DNA from: Cytophaga hutchinsonii ATCC 33406
Lineage (GTDB): Bacteria > Bacteroidota > Bacteroidia > Cytophagales > Cytophagaceae
DNA: 64,000 nucleotides
Direction of reading: 5' to 3'
NCBI RefSeq assembly: GCF_000014145.1
Contig: NC_008255.1
Location: forward strand, 1,861,501-1,925,500
Shown here: piece by piece, positions 35,617-44,769 of the stretch
How the letters are laid out: each line of letters opens with the position of its first letter
Position numbering within the stretch: position 1 is the stretch's first letter
Made by a program: the position numbers and the translations under genes
The notes under the pieces: model-generated
The model's input: the letters and a program-made list of their open reading frames with translations, nothing else
The model's database searches: none
What the model was told of the DNA's origin: nothing

Positions 35617-35988
35617 ATGAAAAATAAAATCATCATCATCGCAAAAATAATCATTGGTGTGCCTTTAGTAATATTTGCTTTAGGATATATTACCATGCAT
35701 TTGTGGAACTGGCTTGTGCCAACCTTGTTCAACGGTCCTGTAATTAATCTGTGGCAAACGTTTGGTATCGTTTTATTATCTAAAATTCTCTTCGGCGGAT
35801 TTAAAGGCAAAGGCGGCGGATGTTGCTGCGGCAACCACCGTGATCCGCGCCAAGCATGGAAAGAACATATGAAAGCAAAGTGGGACAATCTTTCAACGGA
35901 AGAACGTACCAGTTTAAAAGATAAATTCTTTAATAAATGTGCACCAAGATTTACAAATTCAACCGATTCTGAAGATTCACTTAAATAA
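35617..35988 (+). CDS. Small Cys-rich membrane protein downstream of ECF sigma
   Basis: A 123-residue protein that I do not recognise. Two hydrophobic helices (about 5-25 IIIIAKIIIGVPLVIFALGY, and 40-60) are followed by a glycine/cysteine patch GGFKGKGGGCCCGNHRD, then a charged helical tail (WKEHMKAKWDNLSTEERTSLKDKF) with another Cys and CAPRF near the end. The C-C-C-x-x-H cluster could bind metal or sense redox state, yet it is not the HxxxCxxC anti-sigma zinc motif. Placed 52 bases after the sigma gene on the same strand, it is the best candidate for an unusual membrane partner of that sigma factor. Confidence 0.7.
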   Translation: MKNKIIIIAKIIIGVPLVIFALGYITMHLWNWLVPTLFNGPVINLWQTFGIVLLSKILFGGFKGKGGGCCCGNHRDPRQAWKEHMKAKWDNLSTEERTSLKDKFFNKCAPRFTNSTDSEDSLK

Positions 35989-35997
35989 GTAAATAAC

Positions 35998-36234
35998 ATG
36001 GAATTATTTTTGATCAATTATCAACTGAAAATTGCTGTTAAAAATAACGGTGAATTTTCAAACGAATACGATATCCGGACAGAATCAATGACCAATACAA
36101 GTAATTTCCTGCCGGAAATACTGACAGACATTTATGAAAAGCATCGCCATGAATGGCTTATGGCAGTGGAGATACAGGATGTTACGCTTATTGAAACCAT
36201 CGATGTGGAACAACATGAATTAGTACATGTTTAA
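35998..36234 (+). CDS. Small hypothetical protein in the sigma-factor cluster
   Basis: A 78-residue acidic protein that I do not recognise, nine bases after the Cys-rich membrane protein. It has no signal peptide or membrane segment. The C-terminal half contains KHRHEWLMAVEIQDV and ends in EQHELVHV, giving several His residues. A terminator follows directly, so it closes the sigma-factor operon. It could be cytoplasmic. Its conservation is untested, but the in-operon position and the terminator support a real gene. Confidence 0.6.
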   Translation: MELFLINYQLKIAVKNNGEFSNEYDIRTESMTNTSNFLPEILTDIYEKHRHEWLMAVEIQDVTLIETIDVEQHELVHV

Positions 36235-36250
36235 AATCAATACAACAAAC

Positions 36251-36286
36251 AAAAAAGGCTGCATACATTGTATGACAGCCTCTTTT
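36251..36286 (+). terminator. Intrinsic terminator of the ECF sigma operon
   Basis: GGCTGCATAC (36257-36266) pairs with GTATG-a-CAGCC (36270-36280) around three bases, with an A-run before and TCTTTTG after. It may also serve the convergent gene ending at 36307. Confidence 0.85.
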
Positions 36287-36306
36287 GTTTGTGCATGTCA
36301 GATAAA

Positions 36307-36999
36307 CTATTCTTTATGCTTTAAATTTAAAGGAACATAAAGCAAAATATTGAGCTGCATTAAATTGTCTTTCTTTTTCCTGTTTCCCCAATGTGAAATA
36401 TTATCTATGTAATCCGTCATGGGGTTTAAAAAACCAACATCCATTCCGATCCCATACCCGTTCGGTAAGTGATAAGCCACGCCAATCCTGACCGGAAGCA
36501 TAATAGTAATGTTGGAATATTCTTCTCCTTTTGCACGTGTTGTAAATTGATTTGAATACGAATCATTAAATTGGTCTTTAGGATTGTACCGCAGAATCGA
36601 AATACCCGGACTGAAATAAAGCGTATACAACTCTTTTTTTATAATATTAATGCGCAACTCATAGCCTACACTAAATAAAGATGTTTTGAAATACTTATTT
36701 GGAGTTGTCTGCACAGTCGATTCATATACATAGGAAGGATTATTTCCGCGTACACCACCTGCCATTAAATGGATAAATCCATTGATGCGTTTTTTCTTAT
36801 TGAATAAAATACCTGCATGAAACGTGCCGCCCCAACTTTCATAAGACTGCGAAAGATCGCCGCGATAGGAGGTACCGCCTATACCAGTAAGTACGAATAC
36901 CCGTCTATCCTCAATATTCTGAGCATATATCACAGTGTTTAAAAATACAAATAGAACAATTAAAAGCACATAGCGCATATCTGCATACTTATTTTTCAT
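36307..36999 (-). CDS. Predicted outer-membrane beta-barrel protein
   Basis: A 230-residue protein. Signal peptide is about 1-26 (VLLIVLFVFLNTVIYAQ). The body has barrel-like strands: FVLTGIGGTSYRGDLSQSYE, GTFHAGILFNKKKRINGFIH, FSVGYELRINI and LPVRIGVAYHLPNGYGIGMD. The pattern resembles Bacteroidetes DUF6089-type barrels that include a SYxGDL element after the first strand, so that family is my tentative placement. ATG at 36999 is used; a second ATG at codon 8 is possible. It starts 12 bases after the DUF1003 gene stop, so the two may be co-transcribed. Confidence 0.72.
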   Translation of the reverse strand: MKNKYADMRYVLLIVLFVFLNTVIYAQNIEDRRVFVLTGIGGTSYRGDLSQSYESWGGTFHAGILFNKKKRINGFIHLMAGGVRGNNPSYVYESTVQTTPNKYFKTSLFSVGYELRINIIKKELYTLYFSPGISILRYNPKDQFNDSYSNQFTTRAKGEEYSNITIMLPVRIGVAYHLPNGYGIGMDVGFLNPMTDYIDNISHWGNRKKKDNLMQLNILLYVPLNLKHKE

Positions 37000-37011
37000 G
37001 AAATATGACGT

Positions 37012-37710
37012 TCATTTTGTTTTAATTTCCTTCATGATGTCTTCTAAAATATCTACCTGAATTTCCTGAATCTCAAGCAAACGTCTGTTCTGATGAATCA
37101 TTAAATGATCCAGTTTTTCATGAAGCAATTTAATTTCCAGTTCAGCTTTGAGGTTTATTTTGTATTCATATTCATTCCGGATACGATCTTTCTGCTCCCG
37201 TCTGTTTTGACTCATCATAATGATAGGTGCCTGAATAGCAGCAAGGCAGGATAAAAGTAAATTCAATAAAATAAACGGATACGGATCAAAAGCAGTTTGT
37301 GCCAACCAGAAAATATTGATCAGCATCCATACAATCAGGAAGGAGAAGAAGGAAATTATAAATGTCCAGCTGCCACCAAACTCGGCGATGGAATCTGCCA
37401 CACGTTGTCCAAAGGTCAGGCTATCATTGAGGTCAGGCTCAATGTTATCTGAAAGAATCTGATTGTGCGTGATTGATTCTACTACTTCATTCTCGAGGCT
37501 TGAAAGTTCTCTGTTCTCTTTGTTAATGATGCCTTCCAGATATGTTTTACGGTATTTATCCAGCACATCAAGCGAAATATAAGAGCTGGGAGTGAGATCC
37601 GGATAATCTTTCTGAATCAACTCAAATAAGGAAGGACGGATAAAATCAGCCTTGTGGCAATTACTTTTATCAAATTCTTTTTTTGTAATATGACACGTTA
37701 CTTTTTCCAT
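37012..37710 (-). CDS. DUF1003-family inner-membrane protein
   Basis: A 232-residue protein. An N-terminal cytoplasmic part with two Cys and two His (CHITKKEFDKSNCHK) is followed by the DUF1003 core: VADSIAEFGGSWTFIISFF, AFDPYPFILLNLLLSCLAA and QAPIIMMSQNRREQKDR, giving two membrane helices at about 110-135 and 145-165. A C-terminal coiled coil follows (about 180-230). Family function is unknown. The N-terminal Cys/His pattern C-x12-CH could bind metal, a variation worth noting. Upstream of and co-oriented with the barrel gene at 36307. Confidence 0.85.
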   Translation of the reverse strand: MEKVTCHITKKEFDKSNCHKADFIRPSLFELIQKDYPDLTPSSYISLDVLDKYRKTYLEGIINKENRELSSLENEVVESITHNQILSDNIEPDLNDSLTFGQRVADSIAEFGGSWTFIISFFSFLIVWMLINIFWLAQTAFDPYPFILLNLLLSCLAAIQAPIIMMSQNRREQKDRIRNEYEYKINLKAELEIKLLHEKLDHLMIHQNRRLLEIQEIQVDILEDIMKEIKTK

Positions 37711-37751
37711 ACAGATATCAATGATTACAGGTGAAATCTATTCTTTAAATA

Positions 37752-37784
37752 AGGCAAAAAAAAACCGGTATAAAACCGGTTTTA
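37752..37784 (-). terminator. Intrinsic terminator of the pdxA-accC operon
   Basis: On the minus strand, immediately after the accC stop, AAAACCGGT (37783-37775) pairs with ACCGGTTTT around five bases and continues into a long T-run. Confidence 0.88.
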
Positions 37785-37786
37785 AA

Positions 37787-39133
37787 TTATTTAATTTTTG
37801 AGAAATCAAATGTCTCAAGGAATGCTGTCGTAAACTTCCCGGACCTGAACTGAGGGTCGTCCATCATCGTAATATGGAATGGAATAGTTGTTTTTACACC
37901 TTCAATAACAAACTCCTGTAAGGCACGTTTCATGCGGTCACACGCTTCATCACGCGTAGCCGCGTTAACGATCAGCTTAGCAATCATAGAATCGTAATTA
38001 GGAGGTATTGTATAACCTGTATAACAGTGGCTGTCTACACGTACACCAAAACCGCTCGGCATATGGAAGTTCGTGATCTTGCCCGGAGAAGGACGGAAAC
38101 CGTTTGCAGCGTCTTCCGCATTTATTCTGCATTCAATAGAATGACGTAACGGTAAGTAGTTTTTCTTTTCAAGCTTTTCGCCTGCTGCCACTCGGATCTG
38201 CATTTTAACAAGATCCACACCAGTTACTTCTTCGGTAATGGTATGTTCAACCTGAATACGGGTATTCATTTCCATGAAATAGAAATCACCGTGTTTGTCT
38301 ACCAGGAATTCAATGGTACCGGCACCTTCATACTTAATAGATTTTGCACCTTTTACAGCAGCTTCACCCATTTTAGTACGCAAGCGTTCTGTAATGATCG
38401 GAGAAGGAGTTTCTTCAATCAGTTTCTGGTGACGTCTCTGAATAGAACAATCTCTTTCAGATAAGTGAACAACCGTTCCGAATTTATCGCCTAATAACTG
38501 AACTTCTATATGGCGTGGTTCTTCGATGAATTTTTCTAAATACAAACCATCGTTACCAAAAGAAGCGCCAGCTTCCTGTTTCGCATCAACCCATGCTTTT
38601 TCAAATTCACGGTCGCTGCGGATAATACGCATACCTCTGCCACCACCGCCAGCCGTAGCTTTCAGGATCACAGGGTACTTTACTTTATTCGCTAATTTGA
38701 TACCTTCTTCGATTGAACCCAACAAACCATCCGAACCGGGAATACATGGCACACCGGCTTTTTTCATGGTATCTTTTGCAGAAGCTTTATCGCCCATAGA
38801 ATTAATCATTGCTGCACTTGCACCAATAAATTTAATTCCATAGTCTTCACACACCTGAGAGAATTTTGCATTTTCAGACAAGAACCCATAACCAGGGTGA
38901 ATAGCATCTGCATTTGTAATTTCAGCAGCTGCAATAATATTTGGTATGCTCAGGTACGATTGATTCGAAGGAGCAGGTCCTATACAAACCGCTTCATCAG
39001 CAAAACGTACATGTAAACTTTCTTTATCTGCAACAGAGTATACAGCAACCGTTTTTATTCCAAGCTCTTTACAAGCACGGATTACACGTAATGCAATTTC
39101 TCCCCTGTTAGCAATTAATATTTTCTTAAACAT
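37787..39133 (-). CDS. accC: Acetyl-CoA carboxylase, biotin carboxylase subunit
   Basis: Carboxylates the biotin on AccB with bicarbonate and ATP, the first step of malonyl-CoA synthesis. It has 448 residues. Start [25 protein letters not shown]-grasp motifs: [61 protein letters not shown]-terminus DSMIAKLIV. Normal length. It follows accB after 35 bases and ends the operon before a terminator. Confidence 0.97.
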   Translation of the reverse strand: MFKKILIANRGEIALRVIRACKELGIKTVAVYSVADKESLHVRFADEAVCIGPAPSNQSYLSIPNIIAAAEITNADAIHPGYGFLSENAKFSQVCEDYGIKFIGASAAMINSMGDKASAKDTMKKAGVPCIPGSDGLLGSIEEGIKLANKVKYPVILKATAGGGGRGMRIIRSDREFEKAWVDAKQEAGASFGNDGLYLEKFIEEPRHIEVQLLGDKFGTVVHLSERDCSIQRRHQKLIEETPSPIITERLRTKMGEAAVKGAKSIKYEGAGTIEFLVDKHGDFYFMEMNTRIQVEHTITEEVTGVDLVKMQIRVAAGEKLEKKNYLPLRHSIECRINAEDAANGFRPSPGKITNFHMPSGFGVRVDSHCYTGYTIPPNYDSMIAKLIVNAATRDEACDRMKRALQEFVIEGVKTTIPFHITMMDDPQFRSGKFTTAFLETFDFSKIK

Positions 39134-39168
39134 ATATATATCCCGTAAATGAACTATTCAACAATTAA

Positions 39169-39663
39169 TTACTTAGGTTCAACTAAGAATAATGGTTGAT
39201 CGTATTCAACTGGAGTAGCGTTTTCAACTAATATTTTAACAATTTTACCTGAAATTTCAGATTCAATTTCATTAAATAATTTCATTGCTTCAATGATACA
39301 AACTGGCTTGCCAGCTTCGATGACATCCCCAACATTTACAAAAGAAGGAGTTTCAGGACTAGAAGAACGGTAGAATGTTCCGATCATCGGTGATTTAATT
39401 GTAATCAGATTTGATGATTCAGCAGCAGGAGCAGAGACTTTTGTCTCAGCAGCAGCAGGAGTGGCAACTGGTGCTTGAGTAGCAGGTAATTGTTGGATTG
39501 GTGCTACCTGAGGTAATGCAGGCATTATGATATCCGAAGCTTTAACAGCAGAGTTCGGATATTTTTTAACGTTTATTTTAAATTGTTCTGTTTCAATATT
39601 TACTTCCGCTAAACCTGAGCTAGCAATAAAGTCAATCAATTCCTGAATTTCCTTTGGTTTCAT
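39169..39663 (-). CDS. accB: Acetyl-CoA carboxylase, biotin carboxyl carrier protein
   Basis: Carries the carboxybiotin between the two half reactions. It has 164 residues. A short N-terminal domain (about 1-35) and an Ala/Pro-rich flexible linker (about 40-85) precede the biotinyl domain with IEAMKLFNEIE, biotinylated on Lys128 (Phe replaces the Met of the common MKLMNE form). The thumb SPMIGTFYRSSSPETPSFV identifies AccB rather than a lipoyl domain. Located between fabH and accC, with 84 bases to the fabH stop. Confidence 0.96.
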   Translation of the reverse strand: MKPKEIQELIDFIASSGLAEVNIETEQFKINVKKYPNSAVKASDIIMPALPQVAPIQQLPATQAPVATPAAAETKVSAPAAESSNLITIKSPMIGTFYRSSSPETPSFVNVGDVIEAGKPVCIIEAMKLFNEIESEISGKIVKILVENATPVEYDQPLFLVEPK

Positions 39664-39747
39664 CAGTCTTTAAATTTTAATAACCGTTTTAATGCGTTAA
39701 CGTGTAACGATACTATTTAATAAATTTCAATAAACAAATAGCTAAAT

Positions 39748-40746
39748 TTATTTTGGGTCGTAACCCCATTTCAAATAAACAGATCCCCAGGTAAAGCCAC
39801 CGCCAAACGCTGCCAATACCAAATTATCTCCTTTTTTAAGTTGTTTTTCGTAATCCCAAAGCACAAGCGGGATAGTAGCACTTGTTGTATTGCCATAACG
39901 CTCAATATTGATCATAACCTTTTCAGGTCCAACATTCATGCGCTCTGCAGTTGCATTAATGATTCGTTTGTTTGCCTGGTGAGGTACTAACCATTGTACA
40001 TTATCGCCGGTTAATTGATTACGCTCCATGATTTCAGCTGCCACATCTGACATATTTTTAACAGCAAATTTGAATACTGTTGCACCTTCCTGATGTGCAA
40101 AGTGCTCGCTGTTCATAACTGTTTCTAGAGATGCAGGATGGCGACTGCCGCCGCCTTTCATAATCAGATATTGCGCTCCGGAACCATCTGTTTTTAAAAC
40201 ACTATCAACAACACCAAATCCGTCGTTGTTAGGTTCCAGCAAAACGGCACCAGCACCATCACCAAATAAAATACATGTATTGCGATCTTTGTAGTTAACA
40301 ATGGCAGACATTTTATCTGCACCTACTACAATAACTTTTTTAAATTTGCCGCTCTCAATATATTGAGAACCTGTTACCAATCCGAATAAAAAACCCGAGC
40401 AGGCTGCATTCATATCATAGCTGAATGCATTTTTCAGTCCGCACATATCCGATACTAAATTTCCTGTAGCAGGAAATACATAGTCCGGAGTGGTTGTACA
40501 GCAAATTAATAAATCGATTTCAGAAGGGTCTGTATTTGTTTTCGCAAGGAGATCGTTAACTGCTTTCTCAGCCATGTGAGAAGTACCTAATCCTTCGCCC
40601 TTTAAAATGCGACGTTCTTTAATCCCGGTTCTGGAAAGAATCCACTCATCAGATGTTTCAACAAGTTGTTCTAATTCCTGGTTTGTTAATATATAATCCG
40701 GTACATAACCTGCAATACCGGTAATACATGCCTTTACATTGCCCAT
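39748..40746 (-). CDS. fabH: 3-oxoacyl-ACP synthase III (KAS III)
   Basis: Initiates fatty-acid synthesis by condensing acetyl- or branched acyl-CoA with malonyl-ACP. It has 332 residues. Catalytic triad: Cys116 in NAACSGFL, His near 258 in LVPHQANKR, Asn near 288 in ERYGNTTSA. Start MGNVKACITGIAGYVPDYIL and SDEWILSRTGIKERRI are typical. It follows plsX after 16 bases in the conserved operon. Confidence 0.96.
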   Translation of the reverse strand: MGNVKACITGIAGYVPDYILTNQELEQLVETSDEWILSRTGIKERRILKGEGLGTSHMAEKAVNDLLAKTNTDPSEIDLLICCTTTPDYVFPATGNLVSDMCGLKNAFSYDMNAACSGFLFGLVTGSQYIESGKFKKVIVVGADKMSAIVNYKDRNTCILFGDGAGAVLLEPNNDGFGVVDSVLKTDGSGAQYLIMKGGGSRHPASLETVMNSEHFAHQEGATVFKFAVKNMSDVAAEIMERNQLTGDNVQWLVPHQANKRIINATAERMNVGPEKVMINIERYGNTTSATIPLVLWDYEKQLKKGDNLVLAAFGGGFTWGSVYLKWGYDPK

Positions 40747-40762
40747 CTTCTAGTTGTTGAGA

Positions 40763-41701
40763 TTAGCTGTATGCGTTTTTAATTTTTTCAGAGATTTTGG
40801 CTTGTGTTAACTGGTACGCCTGATGCATCATATTCTTGATTGCCTTCGGGGAAGAAATTCCATGACCAATGATTACATTTCCATTAACTCCTAAAATCGG
40901 ACTACCGCCAACTTCTTCATAATTGAACATATTGAAGAATGTATCATCGTATCCACGCTTAGAAACTAAATCATAAAACGTTTCACCCATTTTCAGGATG
41001 ATATTGCCTGTATAACCGTCGCAAACAATAACGTCTGCTTTGTTATTAAATAAATCCCGTCCTTCAATGTTTCCAATGAAATTAATAGAATCCAGCTCCT
41101 TAATTAACTGATGTGCAGCTAATGTCAGAATGGTTCCTTTTTCTTCTTCTTCACCAAGATTCATTAAACCCACTTTCGGATTTTCAATTCCAAATACATA
41201 TTTCGTATATAAAGAACCGATAACCGCAAACTGAGCAAGCATTTCTGGCTTACAATCTGCGTTAGCACCAACATCTATTACAACAGCAAAACGTCCTGAT
41301 TCTTGAGGCATAAAGCCAGCAATCCCAGGACGAAGAATACCTTCAATAGGTTTGATACTAAACATAGACCCTACAAGCATAGCTCCCGTATTTCCTGCAC
41401 TACAAAAAGCATCAACTTCTTTTTGCTTCAGCAGGTGGAACCCGACAGCGATACTGGAATTAGGTTTTTGAGAAAAGGCTTTTGTTGGATGCTCGGCCAT
41501 GCCAATTACCTCATCAGCATGAACAATTTGTATTCTGCTCTTGTTACCCTCAAGCGTAGACAAATGTTCACGGATTAGCTGTTCCTTGCCGATCAGAATA
41601 ATTTCTGCGTCGGCAGGAAGAGAGTCAGAGGCAAGGATGGCACCCTCAATGATAGCCTTGGGAGCAAAATCTCCTCCCATCGCATCTAGTGCTAACCTCA
41701 T
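40763..41701 (-). CDS. plsX: Phosphate acyltransferase PlsX
   Basis: Converts acyl-ACP to acyl-phosphate, the donor for the first step of phospholipid synthesis. It has 312 residues. Start [64 protein letters not shown]. All are family hallmarks. Located four bases after rpmF, in the conserved rpmF-plsX-fabH order. Confidence 0.96.
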
Positions 41702-41705
41702 CAGC

Positions 41706-41891
41706 TTATACTGCTAAGGCTTTTTCGATTGCCAATTTACCTCTGTAGTGTCCGCACTCCGGACAAACTATATGAAGCAGGACAGGTGCGCTACAATTAG
41801 AGCATTCAACAAACTGAGAAGCAACCGCTTTGTAGTGAGTTCTTCTCTTGTCTCTCCTTGTTTTGGAAATTTTGCGTTTAGGATGAGCCAT
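41706..41891 (-). CDS. rpmF: 50S ribosomal protein L32
   Basis: A 61-residue ribosomal protein of the large subunit. [22 protein letters not shown] followed by a zinc ribbon (CSNC ... CPECG, Cys at about 32, 35, 48 and 51) matches the four-cysteine form of L32. Basic N-terminus. Between yceD-like DUF177 and plsX, the widely conserved arrangement. Confidence 0.95.
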
Positions 41892-41901
41892 TTCTTTATT
41901 A

Positions 41902-42471
41902 CTAGTTTAACTTACTTTTATCTTTTAAACTCTTTAGTGCCAGCCACCTCGGATCAATTAAATCTTCAGTAGGTGATTCACTCTTTTCTTCATTTTCCGT
42001 TTCTGTAGAATAAATCAATAATGTTTCTGATGTATCATTATCGACTTCTTCTTCCTGAAAACGGGGATGAAGTTTTTTTATGGGTACTTCTAAATTAATA
42101 AACTCATAAATATACTGAGCGATATTAATTTTGATGGTTTCTCTTTTAATGCCAATAATCTCTTCTGTTATTTCGCCTTCTTCTTCAGAATATTTGAATA
42201 AAAGAACGTTTTCAGATGAAATAGGTTGCTCAAAGGTATCTAAAGAACGATCACAAACCAATTCAACAACTCCATTTAATATGAAATTCATTCGAATAAG
42301 CAGGGGCGTTTTCTCAAATTCTACATCAACCGTTACTGATCCCTTCTGGATCAGACTATCTTCAAATAACGTAAAAAAAGAATCATTAAGCTGGAACTCA
42401 AACTTGTGCGGTGTGTGTTCCTTGACATGTGATATCTCAATATCAAAATCTCTTAACCTATTCTTTTGCAT
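41902..42471 (-). CDS. yceD: DUF177 (YceD) family protein
   Basis: A 189-residue cytoplasmic protein of the YceD/DUF177 family, usually encoded directly upstream of rpmF and implicated in 23S rRNA maturation in plants and E. coli. The core NFILNGVVELVCDRSLDTFEQPI corresponds to the family's CDR-C motif, with only the first cysteine kept here. FINLEVPIKKLHP resembles the family's LxLPxxPxH end. The C-terminus is acidic (TENEEKSESPTED). Ten bases before rpmF. Confidence 0.85.
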   Translation of the reverse strand: MQKNRLRDFDIEISHVKEHTPHKFEFQLNDSFFTLFEDSLIQKGSVTVDVEFEKTPLLIRMNFILNGVVELVCDRSLDTFEQPISSENVLLFKYSEEEGEITEEIIGIKRETIKINIAQYIYEFINLEVPIKKLHPRFQEEEVDNDTSETLLIYSTETENEEKSESPTEDLIDPRWLALKSLKDKSKLN

Positions 42472-42565
42472 ATGCTATTTATAGGATGGGGTGCAAAGTT
42501 ATAATATTCAATTGATTTAAAAAAGGGTTATTCATTCATATTTCCCCTTTATTCATCAATTTTAC

Positions 42566-43591
42566 TTACTTATTTACTAACAAACTGTTTTTTACCAAGT
42601 CACAGGCCAAATAAATGGCCGATCTGAAGGACTCTTCAGCCACCAGATTTTTACCTGCCAGATCATATGCTGTTCCATGATCAGGTGAAGTACGGATAAA
42701 TGGCAAACCACCAGTAAAATTAACGCCTTCATCAAAACACAATGCTTTAAAGGGAGCCAACCCCTGATCGTGATACATGGCTAAAACTCCATCAAACTTG
42801 GTATAGTGATGCTGTCCGAAAAAGCCATCTGCCGGGAAAGGGCCAAATATTAATATTCCTTTATCTTTTAATTCTTTAATTACCGGAGAAATTAACGTTT
42901 GCTCCTCTGTACCCATCATTCCGTTCTCTCCTGCATGAGGATTTAGTCCTAAAACAGCAATTTTAGGTTTTAAAATACCAAAATCCTTTTTCAAGGAATT
43001 ATATAACAGGTTTATTTTAGTCAATAAACGTTCGCGGGTTAAATTGGCGGTTATTTGTGCCACAGAAACGTGTGCTGTAGCTAACGCAACCTTCATAGTA
43101 GGACTAACCATTACCATAAGGTTATCTTTTACGCCACAGCGTTCTGCCAGATATTCTGTATGGCCTGCAAATGTAAAGCCTTCCTGCTGAATATTCTTTT
43201 TATCTATAGGAGCGGTTACAATTGCCTGTATTGAACCGGCAAGCGCATCACTCACGGCTTTTTCCAATGAAAGGAAAGCCGCTTTACCAGACTCGTTGGT
43301 AGGTTGACCAGGCGTAACTTCAAAGTCATCTTCCCAGCAAACCAGAAGGTTAATTTTTTTAGGTTGCACTTCCTGTATACTGCGGATTGAATGAAAATTC
43401 AGCTCTTCATACAAGCCTAATATTTTCTTATAACGGGCAAGTAATTTATAATTAGCATAAATCACAGGTATACACACTTTTAGTATACGGGAATCTGAAA
43501 AAGTTTTAAGGATTAATTCCGGGCCAACGCCATTGAAATCACCTAGGGTGATACCAATAACAGGTCTGTCAAATGTTGGATTTGGTGTCAT
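42566..43591 (-). CDS. pdxA: 4-hydroxythreonine-4-phosphate dehydrogenase
   Basis: Vitamin B6 biosynthesis enzyme (DXP-dependent branch) oxidising 4-phosphohydroxy-L-threonine with NAD. It has 341 residues. Start GITLGDFNGVGPELI; metal-binding histidines in FAGHTEYLAE, GLNPHAGENG and AMYHDQGLAPFK; the family's RTSPDHGTAYDLAG near the end. All three metal His are present. First gene of the operon leading to yceD-rpmF-plsX-fabH-accBC (94-base gap to yceD), with its own good -7 element. Confidence 0.95.
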   Translation of the reverse strand: MTPNPTFDRPVIGITLGDFNGVGPELILKTFSDSRILKVCIPVIYANYKLLARYKKILGLYEELNFHSIRSIQEVQPKKINLLVCWEDDFEVTPGQPTNESGKAAFLSLEKAVSDALAGSIQAIVTAPIDKKNIQQEGFTFAGHTEYLAERCGVKDNLMVMVSPTMKVALATAHVSVAQITANLTRERLLTKINLLYNSLKKDFGILKPKIAVLGLNPHAGENGMMGTEEQTLISPVIKELKDKGILIFGPFPADGFFGQHHYTKFDGVLAMYHDQGLAPFKALCFDEGVNFTGGLPFIRTSPDHGTAYDLAGKNLVAEESFRSAIYLACDLVKNSLLVNK

Positions 43592-43610
43592 TTTACCTAT
43601 TTATTACATT

Positions 43611-43618
43611 CAAAGGTA
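43611..43618 (-). promoter_or_regulatory. -7 promoter element for the pdxA operon
   Basis: Minus strand reads TACCTTTG (exact TAnnTTTG), 20 bases before the pdxA ATG, giving a very short leader. The -33 region has TTG at 16 and 23 bases upstream, neither ideal. Confidence 0.5.
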
Positions 43619-43807
43619 ATCAAAAGTTATTACACAAGTTCCAAAACTCTTTGAACAATTCAATAATTTGAAAATTTAATCCTTAATCTCTTATATATTT
43701 TAGGTTACCTTTATTCGGGAAAAGAGTATTTATATGTATATAATTCATATTACCAATTTATTAGTTTCCCTTATATCTATTTTAATAAAATTCTTCTTTA
43801 ACAATTC

Positions 43808-43869
43808 TTGCTCGTTTTGATTAAAGTAGTAGTGTTTGAAAAAAGCCTCTTTCGTCGGAGGCTTTTTTT
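43808..43869 (+). promoter_or_regulatory. Promoter running straight into a terminator hairpin, upstream of rsmA
   Basis: TTG at 43808-43810, 19 bases, then TAGTGTTTG (43830-43838; one base longer than TAnnTTTG) followed at once by AAAAAAGCCTC-tttcgtc-GAGGCTTTTTTT (hairpin about 43839-43869). The 396-base gap between pdxA (-) and rsmA (+) has no gene for this terminator to end. It may be an attenuator in the rsmA leader or a tiny RNA; the rest of the gap is plain AT-rich DNA. Confidence 0.5.
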
Positions 43870-43987
43870 CTTTTTATATGGGTTTATTTTTTTCTATCAC
43901 ATAAGCAATACACTGGCAAACTATTACACAATTTATGGTTACATGGAAGGAGTTGTGTAACTTCGCAGAAATCTTTGGGTAGGATAC

Positions 43988-44764
43988 ATGGAAAAGGTAA
44001 AAGCAAAAAAACATTTAGGACAGCATTTTTTGAATGATCAGCAAATCGCACAGGATATTGTTGATGGCCTTACATTGCATGGTTCGTATAAAGAAGTTCT
44101 GGAGATAGGGCCGGGTATGGGTGTGCTTACACAATACCTGCTTAAAAATAATTCCTATCATACCAAAGTTGTTGATATCGATGGGGAATCAATCGAATAT
44201 TTAAAAAAAGTATTTCCTCAGTTAAAGGATGATGTTATTCATGGCGATTTTTTAAAAGCAGATCTTGCCGATTGGTATCCCGATAAATTTGCTATCATAG
44301 GAAATTTTCCGTACAATATTTCAACAGAGATTTTATTTAAAGTGCTCGATTACAGAGAACAGATTCCGGAGGTTGTAGGCATGTTTCAGAAAGAAGTTGC
44401 CGAACGGTTTGCTGCTAAGAATGGGAATAAAACATACGGCATTACCAGCGTGTTGCTGCAGGCATTTTATGACATAGAATATTTGTTTACCGTACCGGAA
44501 CATGTTTTCACACCGCCGCCTAAAGTGAAGTCGGGTGTGATTCGCTTAAAGAGAAATAACCGCACACATTTGCCCTGCGATGAAAAAGAATTTTTCAAAG
44601 TTGTAAAAGCAGGCTTTAACATGCGGCGTAAGACATTAAGAAATGCGCTCAAATCAATCAACGTGCAAAACATTTCTATGGATTTACCTATCTTTGATAA
44701 AAGAGCAGAACAACTATCTGTTCAGGAATTCTTCGATTTAACTAACATGCTTTCCGGAAAATAA
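43988..44764 (+). CDS. rsmA: 16S rRNA (adenine-1518/1519-N6)-dimethyltransferase
   Basis: Dimethylates two adjacent adenines near the 3' end of 16S rRNA during ribosome assembly (KsgA). It has 258 residues. [12 protein letters not shown] at the start, SAM motif [16 protein letters not shown], motif [11 protein letters not shown] (Phe instead of the usual Leu of NLPYN), and [15 protein letters not shown]. It ends five bases before mgtE, so the two are probably co-transcribed. Confidence 0.96.
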   Translation: MEKVKAKKHLGQHFLNDQQIAQDIVDGLTLHGSYKEVLEIGPGMGVLTQYLLKNNSYHTKVVDIDGESIEYLKKVFPQLKDDVIHGDFLKADLADWYPDKFAIIGNFPYNISTEILFKVLDYREQIPEVVGMFQKEVAERFAAKNGNKTYGITSVLLQAFYDIEYLFTVPEHVFTPPPKVKSGVIRLKRNNRTHLPCDEKEFFKVVKAGFNMRRKTLRNALKSINVQNISMDLPIFDKRAEQLSVQEFFDLTNMLSGK

Positions 44765-44769
44765 TAGTT

